Origin: CAYNRG01 sp964399545
GTDB taxonomy: Bacteria; Bacillota_I; Bacilli_A; Erysipelotrichales; Erysipelotrichaceae
Length of the DNA: 64,000 bases
Assembly: GCA_964399545.1 (NCBI GenBank)
Contig: CAYNRG010000003.1
Coordinates: forward strand, 157,219-221,218
Direction of reading: 5' to 3'
The notes under the pieces were generated by a model. It did no database searches, was not told the origin of the DNA, and saw nothing but the letters and a program-made list of their open reading frames with translations. Positions 43,731 to 53,265 of this stretch are shown here, one piece after another; position 1 is the stretch's first letter; the number at the start of each line of letters is the position of its first letter. Both the position numbers and the translations under genes were made by a program.

Positions 43731-45743
43731 CTATTTTTTGATAATTTTAATAATAATTTCTTGATTAATTGGGATTACTGATCCAGGACTTACTGAAATA
43801 GATTCTATTAGCCCATCGGGTTGACCATCATCATCTGTTGCTACTGGAACGAATACTAGGTTAGTAAACCCTTCAAAAGCCGACCGAACATTAGAAACAG
43901 ATGCATCATAATTGCTTCCTTTTAATAACGTTAAACTGTAATTAGGGACAGTTTTTTTCTCAATTTCAGGTTCTTTCCCGTTAGAAACAGTGTAATCAAT
44001 TGTTTGACCTGGCGTGAATTTTCCAGTTGCATGGAGAATGATACTTCCTGCAGGAATGGAATCATGGTAAGTAGTAGATCTAAATCCTAGCTTCAGACCT
44101 AGTCCTTCGATATAGGATTTAAAGGATGATTCTGTAGTTCCTGATTTATTCTCCACAACAATGTATTTTCCAGGTGAAATTGTACAACTCAATACTTTAG
44201 TTTTCGAATCAACTGAGCAATCAAATGCAATATCTTTATCGATATCACTTGTATAAGTTTGACTGTATTGGAGGTTTGTAGTCCAACCAGCACCTTGATT
44301 GTTTGCGGCTTTTATAGTGCTTTCGATACTAGACTTCGATTTCCCATTAAAACTATTCGCAGAAGGACTGTAAGCTCCCATAGAGACGATATAATTGATA
44401 GAAGAGCCAGCAGTTTTTGAACCTTTATCATGCTCCATAATTTTACCTGACCCGATGGTTAAACTATAACGAGAAGATTTTGTCCCTAATTTGAGACCCA
44501 AACCTTCAATGTAGGTTTTAAAGTATGACTCTGTTTCTCCTACTTTATTCTCCACATTAATTGATTTTTCTTTAGCTACTTTAATAGTAATTGTAGTTCC
44601 GATGCTAACTTGAGTAGAAGAAGTTACCACTTTATTATTAATAAGCTGTTCAATAATTTTACCAGAGCTCTCTGAACTTTCTACCTCAATAACTTTCAGT
44701 ACAAGCTTAGCTGAGCCATTGTAATTGCTGTTTACTTTTTTAATATAAGCTTCCATCTCAGATTTTGTTTTTCCAGTATAGTTTTCTATAAGTGGTTGAC
44801 CCATTGAGATATTAACCGTTATGCTAGAACCTTCGGAAACAGCACCTGATTTTGGTTTATTACTGATTACCATATTCTTTTTAACAGTATCATTATAGTA
44901 ATAAGCGAAAGACACTTTTAGTTTATTTTCTTTTATCCAAGTTTCAACTTGGGTTTTAGTTTTACCAGAAAGATCAATTGCGGTCACACCTTTACCAAGA
45001 GAAAGGGTGATCGTTAGTTTACCTCCTGTTTGCATAGTTTTACCAGCCTCAACACTTTGAGAGATTACACCGTTTTTTTCGATAGTAGAGCTAGTGGTTG
45101 TTTTAAAGGTTATAGTAATGTTGTTGGTTTTTCCCCAAGCTTTGATATTGTCCACCGTGTATCCGCTGAAATCAGGAACGATAATATCTACCCCAGTAGA
45201 TTCAGATCCAACCGAAATAGAAATCAAAATAACAGTGTCTCTAGAAACAGAAGGTTCAGAAAGGTTAGATTTAATGAAGAATCCTTCTTCAATTTTTTCA
45301 TCGGGAATATATTCAAAAGAAACATCGCTAAACTTATTTTCTTCAAACCATGAAGCAATCTCTTTTTCTTTTTCTCCTGTGAAATCAGGAATTTCAATAA
45401 TCTTTTTTGGATCTGGTCCTTTTGAGTAGATTAAAGTTAAAACATCATCTTTTGAAAGAGAGGTTCCTTCACCCAGACTTTGTGATATTAATGAACCTTC
45501 TTCAACTGTTTCATCAAATTCTTCAAGGATGACTATTTGATCTTCAGTTAGCTTATTTTCTTTACTCCATTCACTAATTTCTTCAGTAGATAATTGAGAA
45601 AAATTTGGAATTTCGACTGTTTGAATAGGTGTTAAAATGTAATAAATTGCTAATGCTATAGCTATAAGAATTAGTGTTGCAGATGCAATTAAAAGTGCAA
45701 TTGTTTTTTTATCTTTTAAGTCAATATTTAAGTTCAATTTCAT
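43731..45743 (-). CDS. Membrane-anchored protein with about nine PASTA-like repeats, no kinase domain
   Basis: 670 residues from the ATG at 45743, which follows GAGGTG; a GTG 3 codons earlier overlaps the binding site. A short cytoplasmic N-terminus (about 15 residues) and one membrane helix (about 17-39) are followed by nine units of 60-75 residues. Each has the PASTA layout: a P-x-F or x-N-x-x-G start, an amphipathic helix with W or Y-I-x-x-x, an I-x-x-x-x-G turn and a closing strand ending V-S-x-G. Two units (near 395 and 520) share YIEGLGLKLG. PASTA repeats bind peptidoglycan or lipid II and usually hang on PknB/PrkC kinases or PBPs. Here neither enzyme domain is present, so it may be a cell-wall sensor or scaffold. 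Confidence 0.75.
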   Translation of the reverse strand: MKLNLNIDLKDKKTIALLIASATLILIAIALAIYYILTPIQTVEIPNFSQLSTEEISEWSKENKLTEDQIVILEEFDETVEEGSLISQSLGEGTSLSKDDVLTLIYSKGPDPKKIIEIPDFTGEKEKEIASWFEENKFSDVSFEYIPDEKIEEGFFIKSNLSEPSVSRDTVILISISVGSESTGVDIIVPDFSGYTVDNIKAWGKTNNITITFKTTTSSTIEKNGVISQSVEAGKTMQTGGKLTITLSLGKGVTAIDLSGKTKTQVETWIKENKLKVSFAYYYNDTVKKNMVISNKPKSGAVSEGSSITVNISMGQPLIENYTGKTKSEMEAYIKKVNSNYNGSAKLVLKVIEVESSESSGKIIEQLINNKVVTSSTQVSIGTTITIKVAKEKSINVENKVGETESYFKTYIEGLGLKLGTKSSRYSLTIGSGKIMEHDKGSKTAGSSINYIVSMGAYSPSANSFNGKSKSSIESTIKAANNQGAGWTTNLQYSQTYTSDIDKDIAFDCSVDSKTKVLSCTISPGKYIVVENKSGTTESSFKSYIEGLGLKLGFRSTTYHDSIPAGSIILHATGKFTPGQTIDYTVSNGKEPEIEKKTVPNYSLTLLKGSNYDASVSNVRSAFEGFTNLVFVPVATDDDGQPDGLIESISVSPGSVIPINQEIIIKIIKK

Positions 45744-45896
45744 AGAATTCACCTCGTTGTATATTATATCATAATTTAAAGATTAAAGTATAAAATATCG
45801 CATAGATAGAAAAGATAAATAAGCCATATTTTAAATTTTCTGACTTAACAATCTATTCTATGGTATGATAATAAAGCGTGAAAAGGAGAATAGAAA

Positions 45897-48023
45897 ATGG
45901 AACAATTAATGAAACCAATAGCCGCTCAGTTAAAGGTAGGGGTTGAACAAGTAGAAAACACATTAAAATTACTAGAAGAAGGAAGTACGGTTCCGTTTAT
46001 AGCCCGATATCGTAAAGAAATGACAAAAGGGTTGGATGAAGAGCAAATTCTCTATATTCAAAAAGAGTATGAATATCAAGAGAATTTAAAGAAAAGAAAA
46101 GAAGATGTTTTAAGAATTATTGAAACACAAGGAAAGTTAACAGAAGAGATTCGAAAAGAAGTAGAAATTTGTACGAAGCTATCACAAGTAGAGGATATTT
46201 ATCGTCCTTATCAACAAAAGAAAAAAACCCGAGCGACAGAGGCCATCGCAAAGGGCTTAGAGCCTCTTGCTGAATGGATAAAACAATGCCCTCGACATGG
46301 AAATATTGAAGAGGAAGCGAAAAAGTATCTGAAGGAAGACGTAGAAACAATAGAGGATGCTCTTCAAGGTGCTAAAGATATTATCGCAGAATGGGTTAGT
46401 GATAATGCAAAGCTGCGATGGAAAGTGCAAGAGTCTATTTTACAGCGTGGACGATTAGTGACTAAAGAGAAAAAGAAACACGAGGATGCTCAAAAGGTAT
46501 ATAAAATGTATTATGACCATCAAGAGCGAGTTAGTGCTATGGCTAGTCATCGAGTGATGGCGGTGGATCGTGCAGAGAAAGAAAAAGTGATTACAGTATC
46601 ATTAGAGTATGATAAAGATTACTTGGCATCATACGCTTTACGAGGAGTGACTAGAGATCGTGATACCATTTGTGAAGCTTTATTAGAAGAGGCTGTAAAA
46701 GATGGTTGTAAACGATTGCTTTTCCCTAGTGTGGAAAGACAAATTCGCTCGGATTTAAGTGAAAAAGCACAAAATCAATCTATCGATATCTTTTCTTTAA
46801 ACTTAGAAAAATTATTGCTACAGCCACCACTTCAAAAAAATATGATTTTAGGGTTTGACCCAGCATTTAGAACAGGTTGTAAACTTGCGGTAATTGATAG
46901 TACAGGGAAATTAATAGATATTTCTGTTATCTACCCTCATCCTCCAGTTAATAAGAAAAAAGAGGCAGAGACTGCGCTGTTAGGTTTATTTAAGAAATAT
47001 CCGATTGAAATTATTGCAATTGGAAATGGAACTGCTTCTCGAGAATCAGAAAGTTTCATTGCTGACTTGATTCGTAAAAACGGATTAAATATTCAGTATA
47101 CTTTAGTAAGTGAGGCAGGAGCATCGGTGTATAGTGCTAGTGAGTTAGCAAGAAAAGAATTTCCGAACTTGCAAGTAGAAGAACGATCAGCAATCTCAAT
47201 AGGGCGCCGAATTCTTGACCCACTATCAGAATTGATAAAAATCGAGCCCAAAAGTATTGGAGTTGGTCAATACCAACATGACTTACCACAAAAGAAACTG
47301 ACAGAACAGTTAGATTTTGCGGTAATGAAGTCAGTGAATCGAGTGGGGGTAGATGTTAATACAGCAAGTGCTGAGTTACTTCGCCATATATCGGGATTAA
47401 CTAAGGCCAGCGCACAAGAAATTGTCAACCACCGAGATAAAAATGGTCGCTTTAATTCACGAAAAGAGATAAAAAAAGTGAAAAAAATTGGTGAAAAAGC
47501 CTTTCAACAATGTGCGGGATTTTTAAGAATTAAGGATGGGATTAATGCATTAGATCAAACTAGTATTCACCCAGAGAGTTATCATATAGCAGAAGAATTA
47601 ATGAAGCGTTGCGATGTTGAAATATTAGGTGAAAAGAAAGATTGGAACATAGATATTGAAAGAGTATCCAAAGATCTAGAGGTTGATCCATATACATTAA
47701 AAGACATTACAGAAGCAATTATGCAACCTTTACGAGATTATCGAGAAAACTTTGATGGACCTTTACTAAGGAAAGATGTTTTAGAGATAGAACATCTAAA
47801 AATAGGTGAAGAACTTGAAGGAGTAGTTCGTAATGTAGTTGATTTTGGGGCCTTTGTGGATATCGGGTTACATGAAGATGGATTGGTGCATATCTCTAAA
47901 ATGAGCAAGCAAAGAATTAACCATCCTAGTGAGGTTGTTGCGGTTGGTGATATTGTTAAGGTTTGGGTTTATGATATTGATATGGATAGAGGAAAAGTAC
48001 AGCTAACCTTGATGAAACCATAA
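45897..48023 (+). CDS. tex: Tex family RNA-binding protein
   Basis: 708 residues, full length. The N-terminal Tex region (VPFIARYRKEMTKGLDEEQI), a YqgF-like RNase H fold (GFDPAFRTGCKLAV), helix-hairpin-helix motifs (about 480-560) and a C-terminal S1 domain (GVVRNVVDFGAFVDIG) occur in the expected order. Tex-like proteins bind nucleic acids and act in transcription and RNA handling. AAGGAG precedes the ATG. It is a single gene, convergent with the HAD phosphatase gene. Confidence 0.93.
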   Translation: MEQLMKPIAAQLKVGVEQVENTLKLLEEGSTVPFIARYRKEMTKGLDEEQILYIQKEYEYQENLKKRKEDVLRIIETQGKLTEEIRKEVEICTKLSQVEDIYRPYQQKKKTRATEAIAKGLEPLAEWIKQCPRHGNIEEEAKKYLKEDVETIEDALQGAKDIIAEWVSDNAKLRWKVQESILQRGRLVTKEKKKHEDAQKVYKMYYDHQERVSAMASHRVMAVDRAEKEKVITVSLEYDKDYLASYALRGVTRDRDTICEALLEEAVKDGCKRLLFPSVERQIRSDLSEKAQNQSIDIFSLNLEKLLLQPPLQKNMILGFDPAFRTGCKLAVIDSTGKLIDISVIYPHPPVNKKKEAETALLGLFKKYPIEIIAIGNGTASRESESFIADLIRKNGLNIQYTLVSEAGASVYSASELARKEFPNLQVEERSAISIGRRILDPLSELIKIEPKSIGVGQYQHDLPQKKLTEQLDFAVMKSVNRVGVDVNTASAELLRHISGLTKASAQEIVNHRDKNGRFNSRKEIKKVKKIGEKAFQQCAGFLRIKDGINALDQTSIHPESYHIAEELMKRCDVEILGEKKDWNIDIERVSKDLEVDPYTLKDITEAIMQPLRDYRENFDGPLLRKDVLEIEHLKIGEELEGVVRNVVDFGAFVDIGLHEDGLVHISKMSKQRINHPSEVVAVGDIVKVWVYDIDMDRGKVQLTLMKP

Positions 48024-48063
48024 GGAGTAAGAATCACGATTATCTATAAAAAGTATGAACATA

Positions 48064-48120
48064 AAAAGAGTAGTAATACCATAAGTCGATCATTGACTAC
48101 TTGGAAATTACTACTCTTTT
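48064..48120. terminator. Bidirectional terminator between tex and the HAD gene
   Basis: A perfect 14-bp stem AAAAGAGTAGTAAT and its complement around a 29-base loop, with T tracts at both ends. It covers the stop codon of the HAD gene. Confidence 0.75.
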
Positions 48121-48959
48121 AATTTGAAAATTTCCGCTAATTTTGATGCAACGCCATGAAGTTGATTGCTATTACAGATAGAATCTGCTGCCATTTTTGT
48201 TTTCGGCATAGCGTTATCCATAGCAAAACTTAAGCCTGCCTCTTGAAGTAAGGGGATATCATTTTCTCCATCTCCAAATGCAATAATTTCAGAGAGAGGG
48301 ATGTTAGTTATAGAAGAAAGAGTTTTTAAAGCTGCTCCTTTGCTAACTCCATTTCTCATAACTTCTAGCCACGAGGCGTTGACAAAGAAAGAAGTATACT
48401 TGGATTCTTTAGAAATAAGCTGAGCGAGTCTATTTAATTTCTTAGGACTTCCAAGGAAGCAGAGTTTACCAACTTGATTAATTGACGGAATTGTCTTGGT
48501 GAATTTCATTCTATAATTTCTATTTTGATGAAAAAAAGATCGGATTCCAAATGCTAAAGAAAAGAAGAGTGCGGTGAAATTAGCTTTTTTCGGTAAGATG
48601 AGATAAGCGGTAGAATCTTGATAGAACTCCATAAACAAGGCGCCTGATTGAGTTGCTAGATTGAAAATATATTGAATATCATCTAAAGAAAGGGAGTCGC
48701 TGCGAATTTCAACATTCTCTTTATAAGATTGAATTAAATATCCATTTTGTCCAATGAAAATACCATCAAATTCTTTTAAATGAAGTTGGTCGATAATGTG
48801 GTTGCAATTTGAATAAGGTCTTCCAGTACAAATGGCGAATCGGATTCCTTGCTTTTGTAACTGAAGAATTGTCTGAATTGTTTGTGGAGATAAAGAGCCT
48901 CTAGGGTTTAATAGTGTTCCATCTAAATCAGAGACAATCAACTTAAATTGTGAATTCAT
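48111..48959 (-). CDS. Cof-type HAD-superfamily phosphatase
   Basis: 282 residues. HAD motif I VSDLDGTL, motif II ICTGRP, a Lys (SKGAALK) and motif III FGDGENDIPLL are all intact, with the C2 cap typical of the Cof group. Members dephosphorylate sugar phosphates, FMN, PLP and similar small molecules; the substrate here is unknown. Its ATG overlaps the ispG stop (ATGA), so the two are cotranscribed. Confidence 0.88.
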   Translation of the reverse strand: MNSQFKLIVSDLDGTLLNPRGSLSPQTIQTILQLQKQGIRFAICTGRPYSNCNHIIDQLHLKEFDGIFIGQNGYLIQSYKENVEIRSDSLSLDDIQYIFNLATQSGALFMEFYQDSTAYLILPKKANFTALFFSLAFGIRSFFHQNRNYRMKFTKTIPSINQVGKLCFLGSPKKLNRLAQLISKESKYTSFFVNASWLEVMRNGVSKGAALKTLSSITNIPLSEIIAFGDGENDIPLLQEAGLSFAMDNAMPKTKMAADSICNSNQLHGVASKLAEIFKLKE

Positions 48960-50023
48960 TGTTGAGATTCCTTACATAGTAGAAGAATTTCTTCTTTTAA
49001 AGTAGAAACTATTTCTTCTTGAGGGATAGAGCGAATGATTTCTCCTTTTTTGAAGAGGAGAGCACTATCTTTTCCTCCAGCAATTCCAATATCAGCACGT
49101 GAAGCTTCCTGAGGTCCATTCACAGGACAACCCATGATAGCAACTTCGATATCGGAATGGACAGTAGTTAAAAATTGCTCGATTTCTTCAACAATGGGAA
49201 TCATATCATACTGTATTCGTCCACAAGTAGGGCAAGAAATTAAATTAGGAACATGTTGTACTAAATTGAAACTCCTCAGTAAGTTTTTGGCAATATATAG
49301 TTCATGGACTGGGTCACTACTTACAGAAATACGAAGAGTATCACCGATTCCTTCATGTAAAAGTGCTCCAAGAGCTGCACTTGATTTAATTGCAGAGAGA
49401 TTAAAAGATCCAGCTTCAGTAACTCCAAGGTGTAAGGGATAAGGAAAAAGAGTGGAAGCTAGTTTATAAGTTTCAATAGTTAAAGGGACATTACTAGATT
49501 TAAAGGAAAGGCAGATGTCATAAAATTCCAATTCTTCTAAGATTTTAATATGCTTTTTAGCACTTTCAATCATTGCCTCAGGACAAGGTTCTCCATAGTT
49601 TTCCAATACCTCTTTTTCTAAAGAACCACTATTTATTCCAATGCGAATAGGAACATGATATTTTTTACAATGGTTTACCACTTGGGTGATTTTTTCTTTG
49701 TTGCCTATATTTCCAGGGTTGATACGTATTTTATCAATTCCTTGTTCAATGGCGATACAAGCTAGATTTGCGTTAAAGTGAATATCGGCAACTAAGGGTA
49801 AAGAAACATTAGCTTTAATCGTAGATATAGACTTAGCATCCTCTTCATCAAGAATAGCTAATCTAACAATTTGGCAACCTGCATTTTGTAATTGTTTGAT
49901 TTGAGCGATAGTTTTTTGAATATTTTTTGTTGGGACATTGGTCATAGATTGAATAATACAACGATTTTGTCCTCCAATCTGTATGTCTCCTACTTGGATT
50001 GAACGTGTTTCCCATCTTTTCAT
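48956..50023 (-). CDS. ispG: 4-hydroxy-3-methylbut-2-enyl diphosphate synthase
   Basis: 355 residues. A TIM-barrel N-terminal part with SIQVGDIQIGG is followed by the C-terminal 4Fe-4S domain with SCPTCGR and MGCPVNGPQEA (cluster cysteines). It performs the penultimate step of the MEP pathway, making HMBPP. It pairs functionally with dxr at 36256. AAGGAG precedes the ATG, and an extended -10 (TGATATAAT, about 50050-50058, minus strand) lies close upstream. Confidence 0.95.
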   Translation of the reverse strand: MKRWETRSIQVGDIQIGGQNRCIIQSMTNVPTKNIQKTIAQIKQLQNAGCQIVRLAILDEEDAKSISTIKANVSLPLVADIHFNANLACIAIEQGIDKIRINPGNIGNKEKITQVVNHCKKYHVPIRIGINSGSLEKEVLENYGEPCPEAMIESAKKHIKILEELEFYDICLSFKSSNVPLTIETYKLASTLFPYPLHLGVTEAGSFNLSAIKSSAALGALLHEGIGDTLRISVSSDPVHELYIAKNLLRSFNLVQHVPNLISCPTCGRIQYDMIPIVEEIEQFLTTVHSDIEVAIMGCPVNGPQEASRADIGIAGGKDSALLFKKGEIIRSIPQEEIVSTLKEEILLLCKESQQ

Positions 50024-50096
50024 AAAATTAGCTCCTTAAATTTTTCTTAATTATATCACGAAATAGTAGAATCATGAGAACAGTTTTGGAAAAGTA

Positions 50097-50125
50097 TTGG
50101 CAATTCTGTGAAGGTATGCTATAAT
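50097..50125 (+). promoter_or_regulatory. Promoter of rpmG
   Basis: TTGGCA, 17-bp spacer, perfect TATAAT with a TG before it (TGCTATAAT). Confidence 0.7.
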
Positions 50126-50152
50126 TGTTAAGCATTGTTAGGAGGAATTGTC

Positions 50153-50305
50153 ATGCCAAGAGAGAATATTACATTTAAGTGCTCTGAATGTGGTGAAGAG
50201 AACTATATTGGTACTAGAAACAAACGTAAACAAACAGAAAAAATGGAAATTCAAAAATATTGTAATGTTTGTAGAAAAAAGACCTTGCATAAGGAGAAAA
50301 AATAA
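50153..50305 (+). CDS. rpmG: Ribosomal protein L33
   Basis: 50 residues, MPRENITFKCSECGEENY at the start and YCNVCRKKTLHKE at the end. Two CxxC pairs (Cys10/Cys13 and Cys37/Cys40) make it the zinc-binding form of L33. A strong GGAGGAATTGTC site precedes the ATG. A different overlapping frame is longer but has no protein-like features. Confidence 0.93.
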   Translation: MPRENITFKCSECGEENYIGTRNKRKQTEKMEIQKYCNVCRKKTLHKEKK

Positions 50306-50309
50306 AAGA

Positions 50310-50330
50310 GGCCAGGTTGGCTTTTTTTAT
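50310..50330 (+). terminator. Short terminator after rpmG
   Basis: GCCA / TGGC stem with a 3-base loop and seven T. It is weak, so read-through to the next gene is likely. Confidence 0.4.
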
Positions 50331-50344
50331 ATTGGGAGAAGAAG

Positions 50345-50941
50345 ATGAAGCTAGAAAAAGTAGTGGTTGGAGATTATCAAGTAAATTGCTATCTATTAAG
50401 AATAGATAAGGAAGTTTTGGTAATTGACCCAGGAGCAGAGCCTAAAAAAATTATGTCAAAAATCAAACCAGAAGAAAAAATAGTTGGGATTGTTTTGACA
50501 CATGGGCATTTTGATCATATTGGAGCAGTAGATGAGTTAGCGATAAGATATGAGTGTCCTATATACATTAGTGAAAAAGATAGAGATTTAATCCGAAACA
50601 AGAAGATTAATTCAGTAGGTTTTCTTAGTGCAGAAATTAAGAGAGATACAGAGAAATTACCTGCAGGATTATGGAAATGTGGATCATTTAATTTTAAAAA
50701 TTATGAAGCACCAGGGCATACGAAAGGATCGATGCTGTTATTTATTGAAAACTCTTTATTTACAGGAGATGTTCTGTTTCAAAGAAGTATAGGGCGAACT
50801 GATTTGTTTGGTGGGTCTGATAAAGAAATGGAGCAGACACTAGAAATGATTCGTAGTTTTAATCCGAAAACATTGGTTTATCCAGGCCATGGAGATTTTT
50901 CAACCATAGAAGATGAAGTTAAATATAATCCATATTTGTAG
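50345..50941 (+). CDS. Metallo-beta-lactamase fold hydrolase (YqgX/glyoxalase II-like)
   Basis: 198 residues. The zinc motif THGHFDHIG, a second His in GHTKGS, Asp in FTGDVLF and the late GHGD are in the expected order. The family includes hydroxyacylglutathione and bacillithiol-type thioester hydrolases. The gene lies just before comGA, as yqgX does in Bacilli. The exact substrate is not known. Confidence 0.85.
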   Translation: MKLEKVVVGDYQVNCYLLRIDKEVLVIDPGAEPKKIMSKIKPEEKIVGIVLTHGHFDHIGAVDELAIRYECPIYISEKDRDLIRNKKINSVGFLSAEIKRDTEKLPAGLWKCGSFNFKNYEAPGHTKGSMLLFIENSLFTGDVLFQRSIGRTDLFGGSDKEMEQTLEMIRSFNPKTLVYPGHGDFSTIEDEVKYNPYL

Positions 50942-50943
50942 AA

Positions 50944-50973
50944 GAATGATGAATGAAATCATTCTTTTTTTTT
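50944..50973 (+). terminator. Terminator before the comG operon
   Basis: A perfect 7-bp stem GAATGAT / ATCATTC with a 7-base loop and nine T. Confidence 0.7.
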
Positions 50974-51017
50974 AGGAATTCAAAAAGAAAGGATTATAAA
51001 GGAAGTAGGTGGTAAAA

Positions 51018-51998
51018 ATGGAAAAGAGATTGAATGAAATTTTGCGGACAGCACTTCACTATCGTTCTAGTGATATTTACTTTACATTGAAAGAAGATGA
51101 AATGATTATTGAAATGAAGTTACAAGACCGGTTGGTGAAGTTAGTTAAGAAACAAGAAGATATTCAGTTTTTTCGCTATTTGCAATATCGAGCTAACTTA
51201 GATGTCGGAAATAGAATGTTGCCACAAACTGGACAATTTGAAGCAATAGTAGATAAAGTTAGTGTTTCCTTAAGACTTGCTTGTGTGACTAGCTACCAAC
51301 TTGAAACTGGAGTAATGAGAATTTTAAATCAATCCATGAAATTCAAGGTTGAAGATTTATCTTCATCAGCAGGAATTCAAAAATATTTGAATGATATAGG
51401 ACAACAAAGAAGTGGATTATTTATATTTTCAGGACCTACAGGATCAGGGAAAACAACAACACTATATGCACTCTTAAATCAAATGAACGGTAAAAAGATA
51501 TTCACTTTGGAGGATCCAATTGAGGTTTTTTCTTCAAAGTACGTTCAGTTACAAGTTAATGAAAAACAGAATTTAAGCTATGCGAATGGAATTAAGCAGT
51601 TGATGAGACATGCTCCAGATGTCATTATGATTGGAGAAATTAGAGATAGTGAAGCTGCTTCAATGGCAGTTCGTTGTGCACTGACCGGTCATTTAGTCGT
51701 TACAAGCTTGCATGCTTCAAGTTGTCTATTAGCAATAGAACGAATGATTGATTTGGGCGTGAGTCGATTGCAATTAAGAGATGTTTTAAAAGGTGTATCG
51801 AATCAGCGCTTATATTTCTCAATGGATAAGATGTCTAAAGTGGGAGTTTATGAAAAGATGGATCGAAAGGAGTTGGAGTATTACTTTGAATATGGGAAAG
51901 TATCTAAAGAGTTTGAATCTATTCAGGCAGGGATTAAAAAAGAAATCAATACAGGAAAAATTTCTTATCTGGAAGCCCAAAAAGATTTGGATGACTAA
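51018..51998 (+). CDS. comGA: Competence pilus assembly ATPase ComGA
   Basis: 326 residues from the ATG at 51018, behind AGGTGG. It is a GspE/PilB-type ATPase with Walker A GPTGSGKTTT, an Asp-box EDPIEV, Walker B DVIMIGEIRD and the His-box TSLHASS. It lacks a C-terminal zinc domain, as is normal for ComGA. It powers assembly of the transformation pseudopilus that brings DNA through the wall. It is first in comGA-GB-GC-GD-GE-GF-GG and overlaps comGB by 8 bases. Confidence 0.93.
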   Translation: MEKRLNEILRTALHYRSSDIYFTLKEDEMIIEMKLQDRLVKLVKKQEDIQFFRYLQYRANLDVGNRMLPQTGQFEAIVDKVSVSLRLACVTSYQLETGVMRILNQSMKFKVEDLSSSAGIQKYLNDIGQQRSGLFIFSGPTGSGKTTTLYALLNQMNGKKIFTLEDPIEVFSSKYVQLQVNEKQNLSYANGIKQLMRHAPDVIMIGEIRDSEAASMAVRCALTGHLVVTSLHASSCLLAIERMIDLGVSRLQLRDVLKGVSNQRLYFSMDKMSKVGVYEKMDRKELEYYFEYGKVSKEFESIQAGIKKEINTGKISYLEAQKDLDD

Positions 51999-52962
51999 AG
52001 AAGACTGTAAAGGAATCATTCAGTTATTGAAACATGGATTTTCATTAAAGCAATCCATTATTTTAATGGAAAATAAAAAAAACAAAAAAACTCTCTCAAG
52101 AATGATAGAAAAGATGACTGAAGGAAGTGACAGTTTAGCAGTGTGGGCCACTTACTGTCCAAGAGGGTATGTTGATGATTATTTATCTTTTTCTTCTTTT
52201 TTACCACTGAAAGAAAGTATGGAACTGAGTATTCAAATTGAGGAAAATGAAAATCAACAAAGGCAAGAAATAATGAAGGAAATTGCGTATCCGTTATCTA
52301 TGTTTTGTGCTACATTAGTAGGATTATATTTTTTCCTTTATGCTTGCTTTCCGTTATTAATTCAATTGATGAATGACTTTAAAGTGACAACAATCTCATT
52401 ATTGGATGTTAGAAGTATTTTATTAATAGTATTACAAGTTATTTTCTTTGTGATGTTGAGTAGTTTACTGGTTAGTCTGATTTTATTAAGAAAGCAAAAT
52501 CAAGTTGGAGCATATAAGTGGCTATCTAAAATTATCAAAAGTGATTTTTTGAAACAACGTGCGAGTAATCAATTTGCGAGATATTTTTATCAATGTATTA
52601 GAGTAGGGTGCAAGACCAAAGAAACGCTTACAATTTTACAGCAATTAAAGAATAAACCATTAGTTTCTTTTATAGCAATGGAAATTGAAAAGAGTTTATT
52701 AAATGGGAAGACAATGAAGAAAGCAATTCAAAGTAAATATATAGATGAAGGGTTACATCGGTTTATGACCATTGCAATTTATTCTTCAATGATGGATGAG
52801 ATGCTATCAGGATATATAGAAGTTTCTAAGCAGAAAATGAGAAAAAGAATAAAGTTAATTACAAAAGTAATGAAATTATTGAGCTATGGAGTTATTGCAT
52901 TGGTACTTATTTTTGTTTATCAAATTTTGCTCTTACCTCTATCGGTAATGAGCCAACTATAG
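51991..52962 (+). CDS. comGB: Competence pilus membrane platform protein ComGB
   Basis: 323 residues from the ATG at 51991. The frame is open further back inside comGA, but that part has no family likeness. It is GspF-like, with two related halves and three membrane segments (about 102-125, 150-178 and 300-320). It anchors the pseudopilus assembly machine in the membrane. The start is translationally coupled to comGA. Confidence 0.85.
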   Translation: MTKEDCKGIIQLLKHGFSLKQSIILMENKKNKKTLSRMIEKMTEGSDSLAVWATYCPRGYVDDYLSFSSFLPLKESMELSIQIEENENQQRQEIMKEIAYPLSMFCATLVGLYFFLYACFPLLIQLMNDFKVTTISLLDVRSILLIVLQVIFFVMLSSLLVSLILLRKQNQVGAYKWLSKIIKSDFLKQRASNQFARYFYQCIRVGCKTKETLTILQQLKNKPLVSFIAMEIEKSLLNGKTMKKAIQSKYIDEGLHRFMTIAIYSSMMDEMLSGYIEVSKQKMRKRIKLITKVMKLLSYGVIALVLIFVYQILLLPLSVMSQL

Positions 52963-52971
52963 GAGGTTGGA

Positions 52972-53265
52972 ATGAAAAAGGGATTTACATTACTAGAAAT
53001 GATGATTGTGATTAGTGTATTATCAATCTTATTCCTATTAGCAGTACCTAGTATTAAAAAAGTAATTGAAACAGTGGATAGAAAAGGATGTGATGCACTG
53101 GTTAAAGTAGTTGATTCGGCAATCCTTCAATATAAGTTGAGCTATGATGAATATCCAGGTAATATTTCTGATTTAGTCAATGCTGGATTATTAAGTGAAA
53201 ATCAAACTCAGTGTTCTGATGGAAGGGCAGTGACAATATCAAATGGTGAAGCAAGAGCAGAATGA
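52972..53265 (+). CDS. comGC: Major competence pseudopilin ComGC
   Basis: 97 residues. The class-III prepilin signal MKKGFTLLEMMIVISVL is cut between Gly4 and Phe5 by a prepilin peptidase not encoded here. Two later cysteines (Cys38 and Cys76) could form a disulphide. AGGAGG precedes the ATG. It is the main shaft subunit of the transformation pilus. Confidence 0.92.
   Translation: MKKGFTLLEMMIVISVLSILFLLAVPSIKKVIETVDRKGCDALVKVVDSAILQYKLSYDEYPGNISDLVNAGLLSENQTQCSDGRAVTISNGEARAE

Noticed and set aside
50148..50348. 66-codon frame over rpmG
   Set aside because: The overlapping shorter frame from 50153 is a clear L33 with both CxxC pairs and a better-placed binding site.
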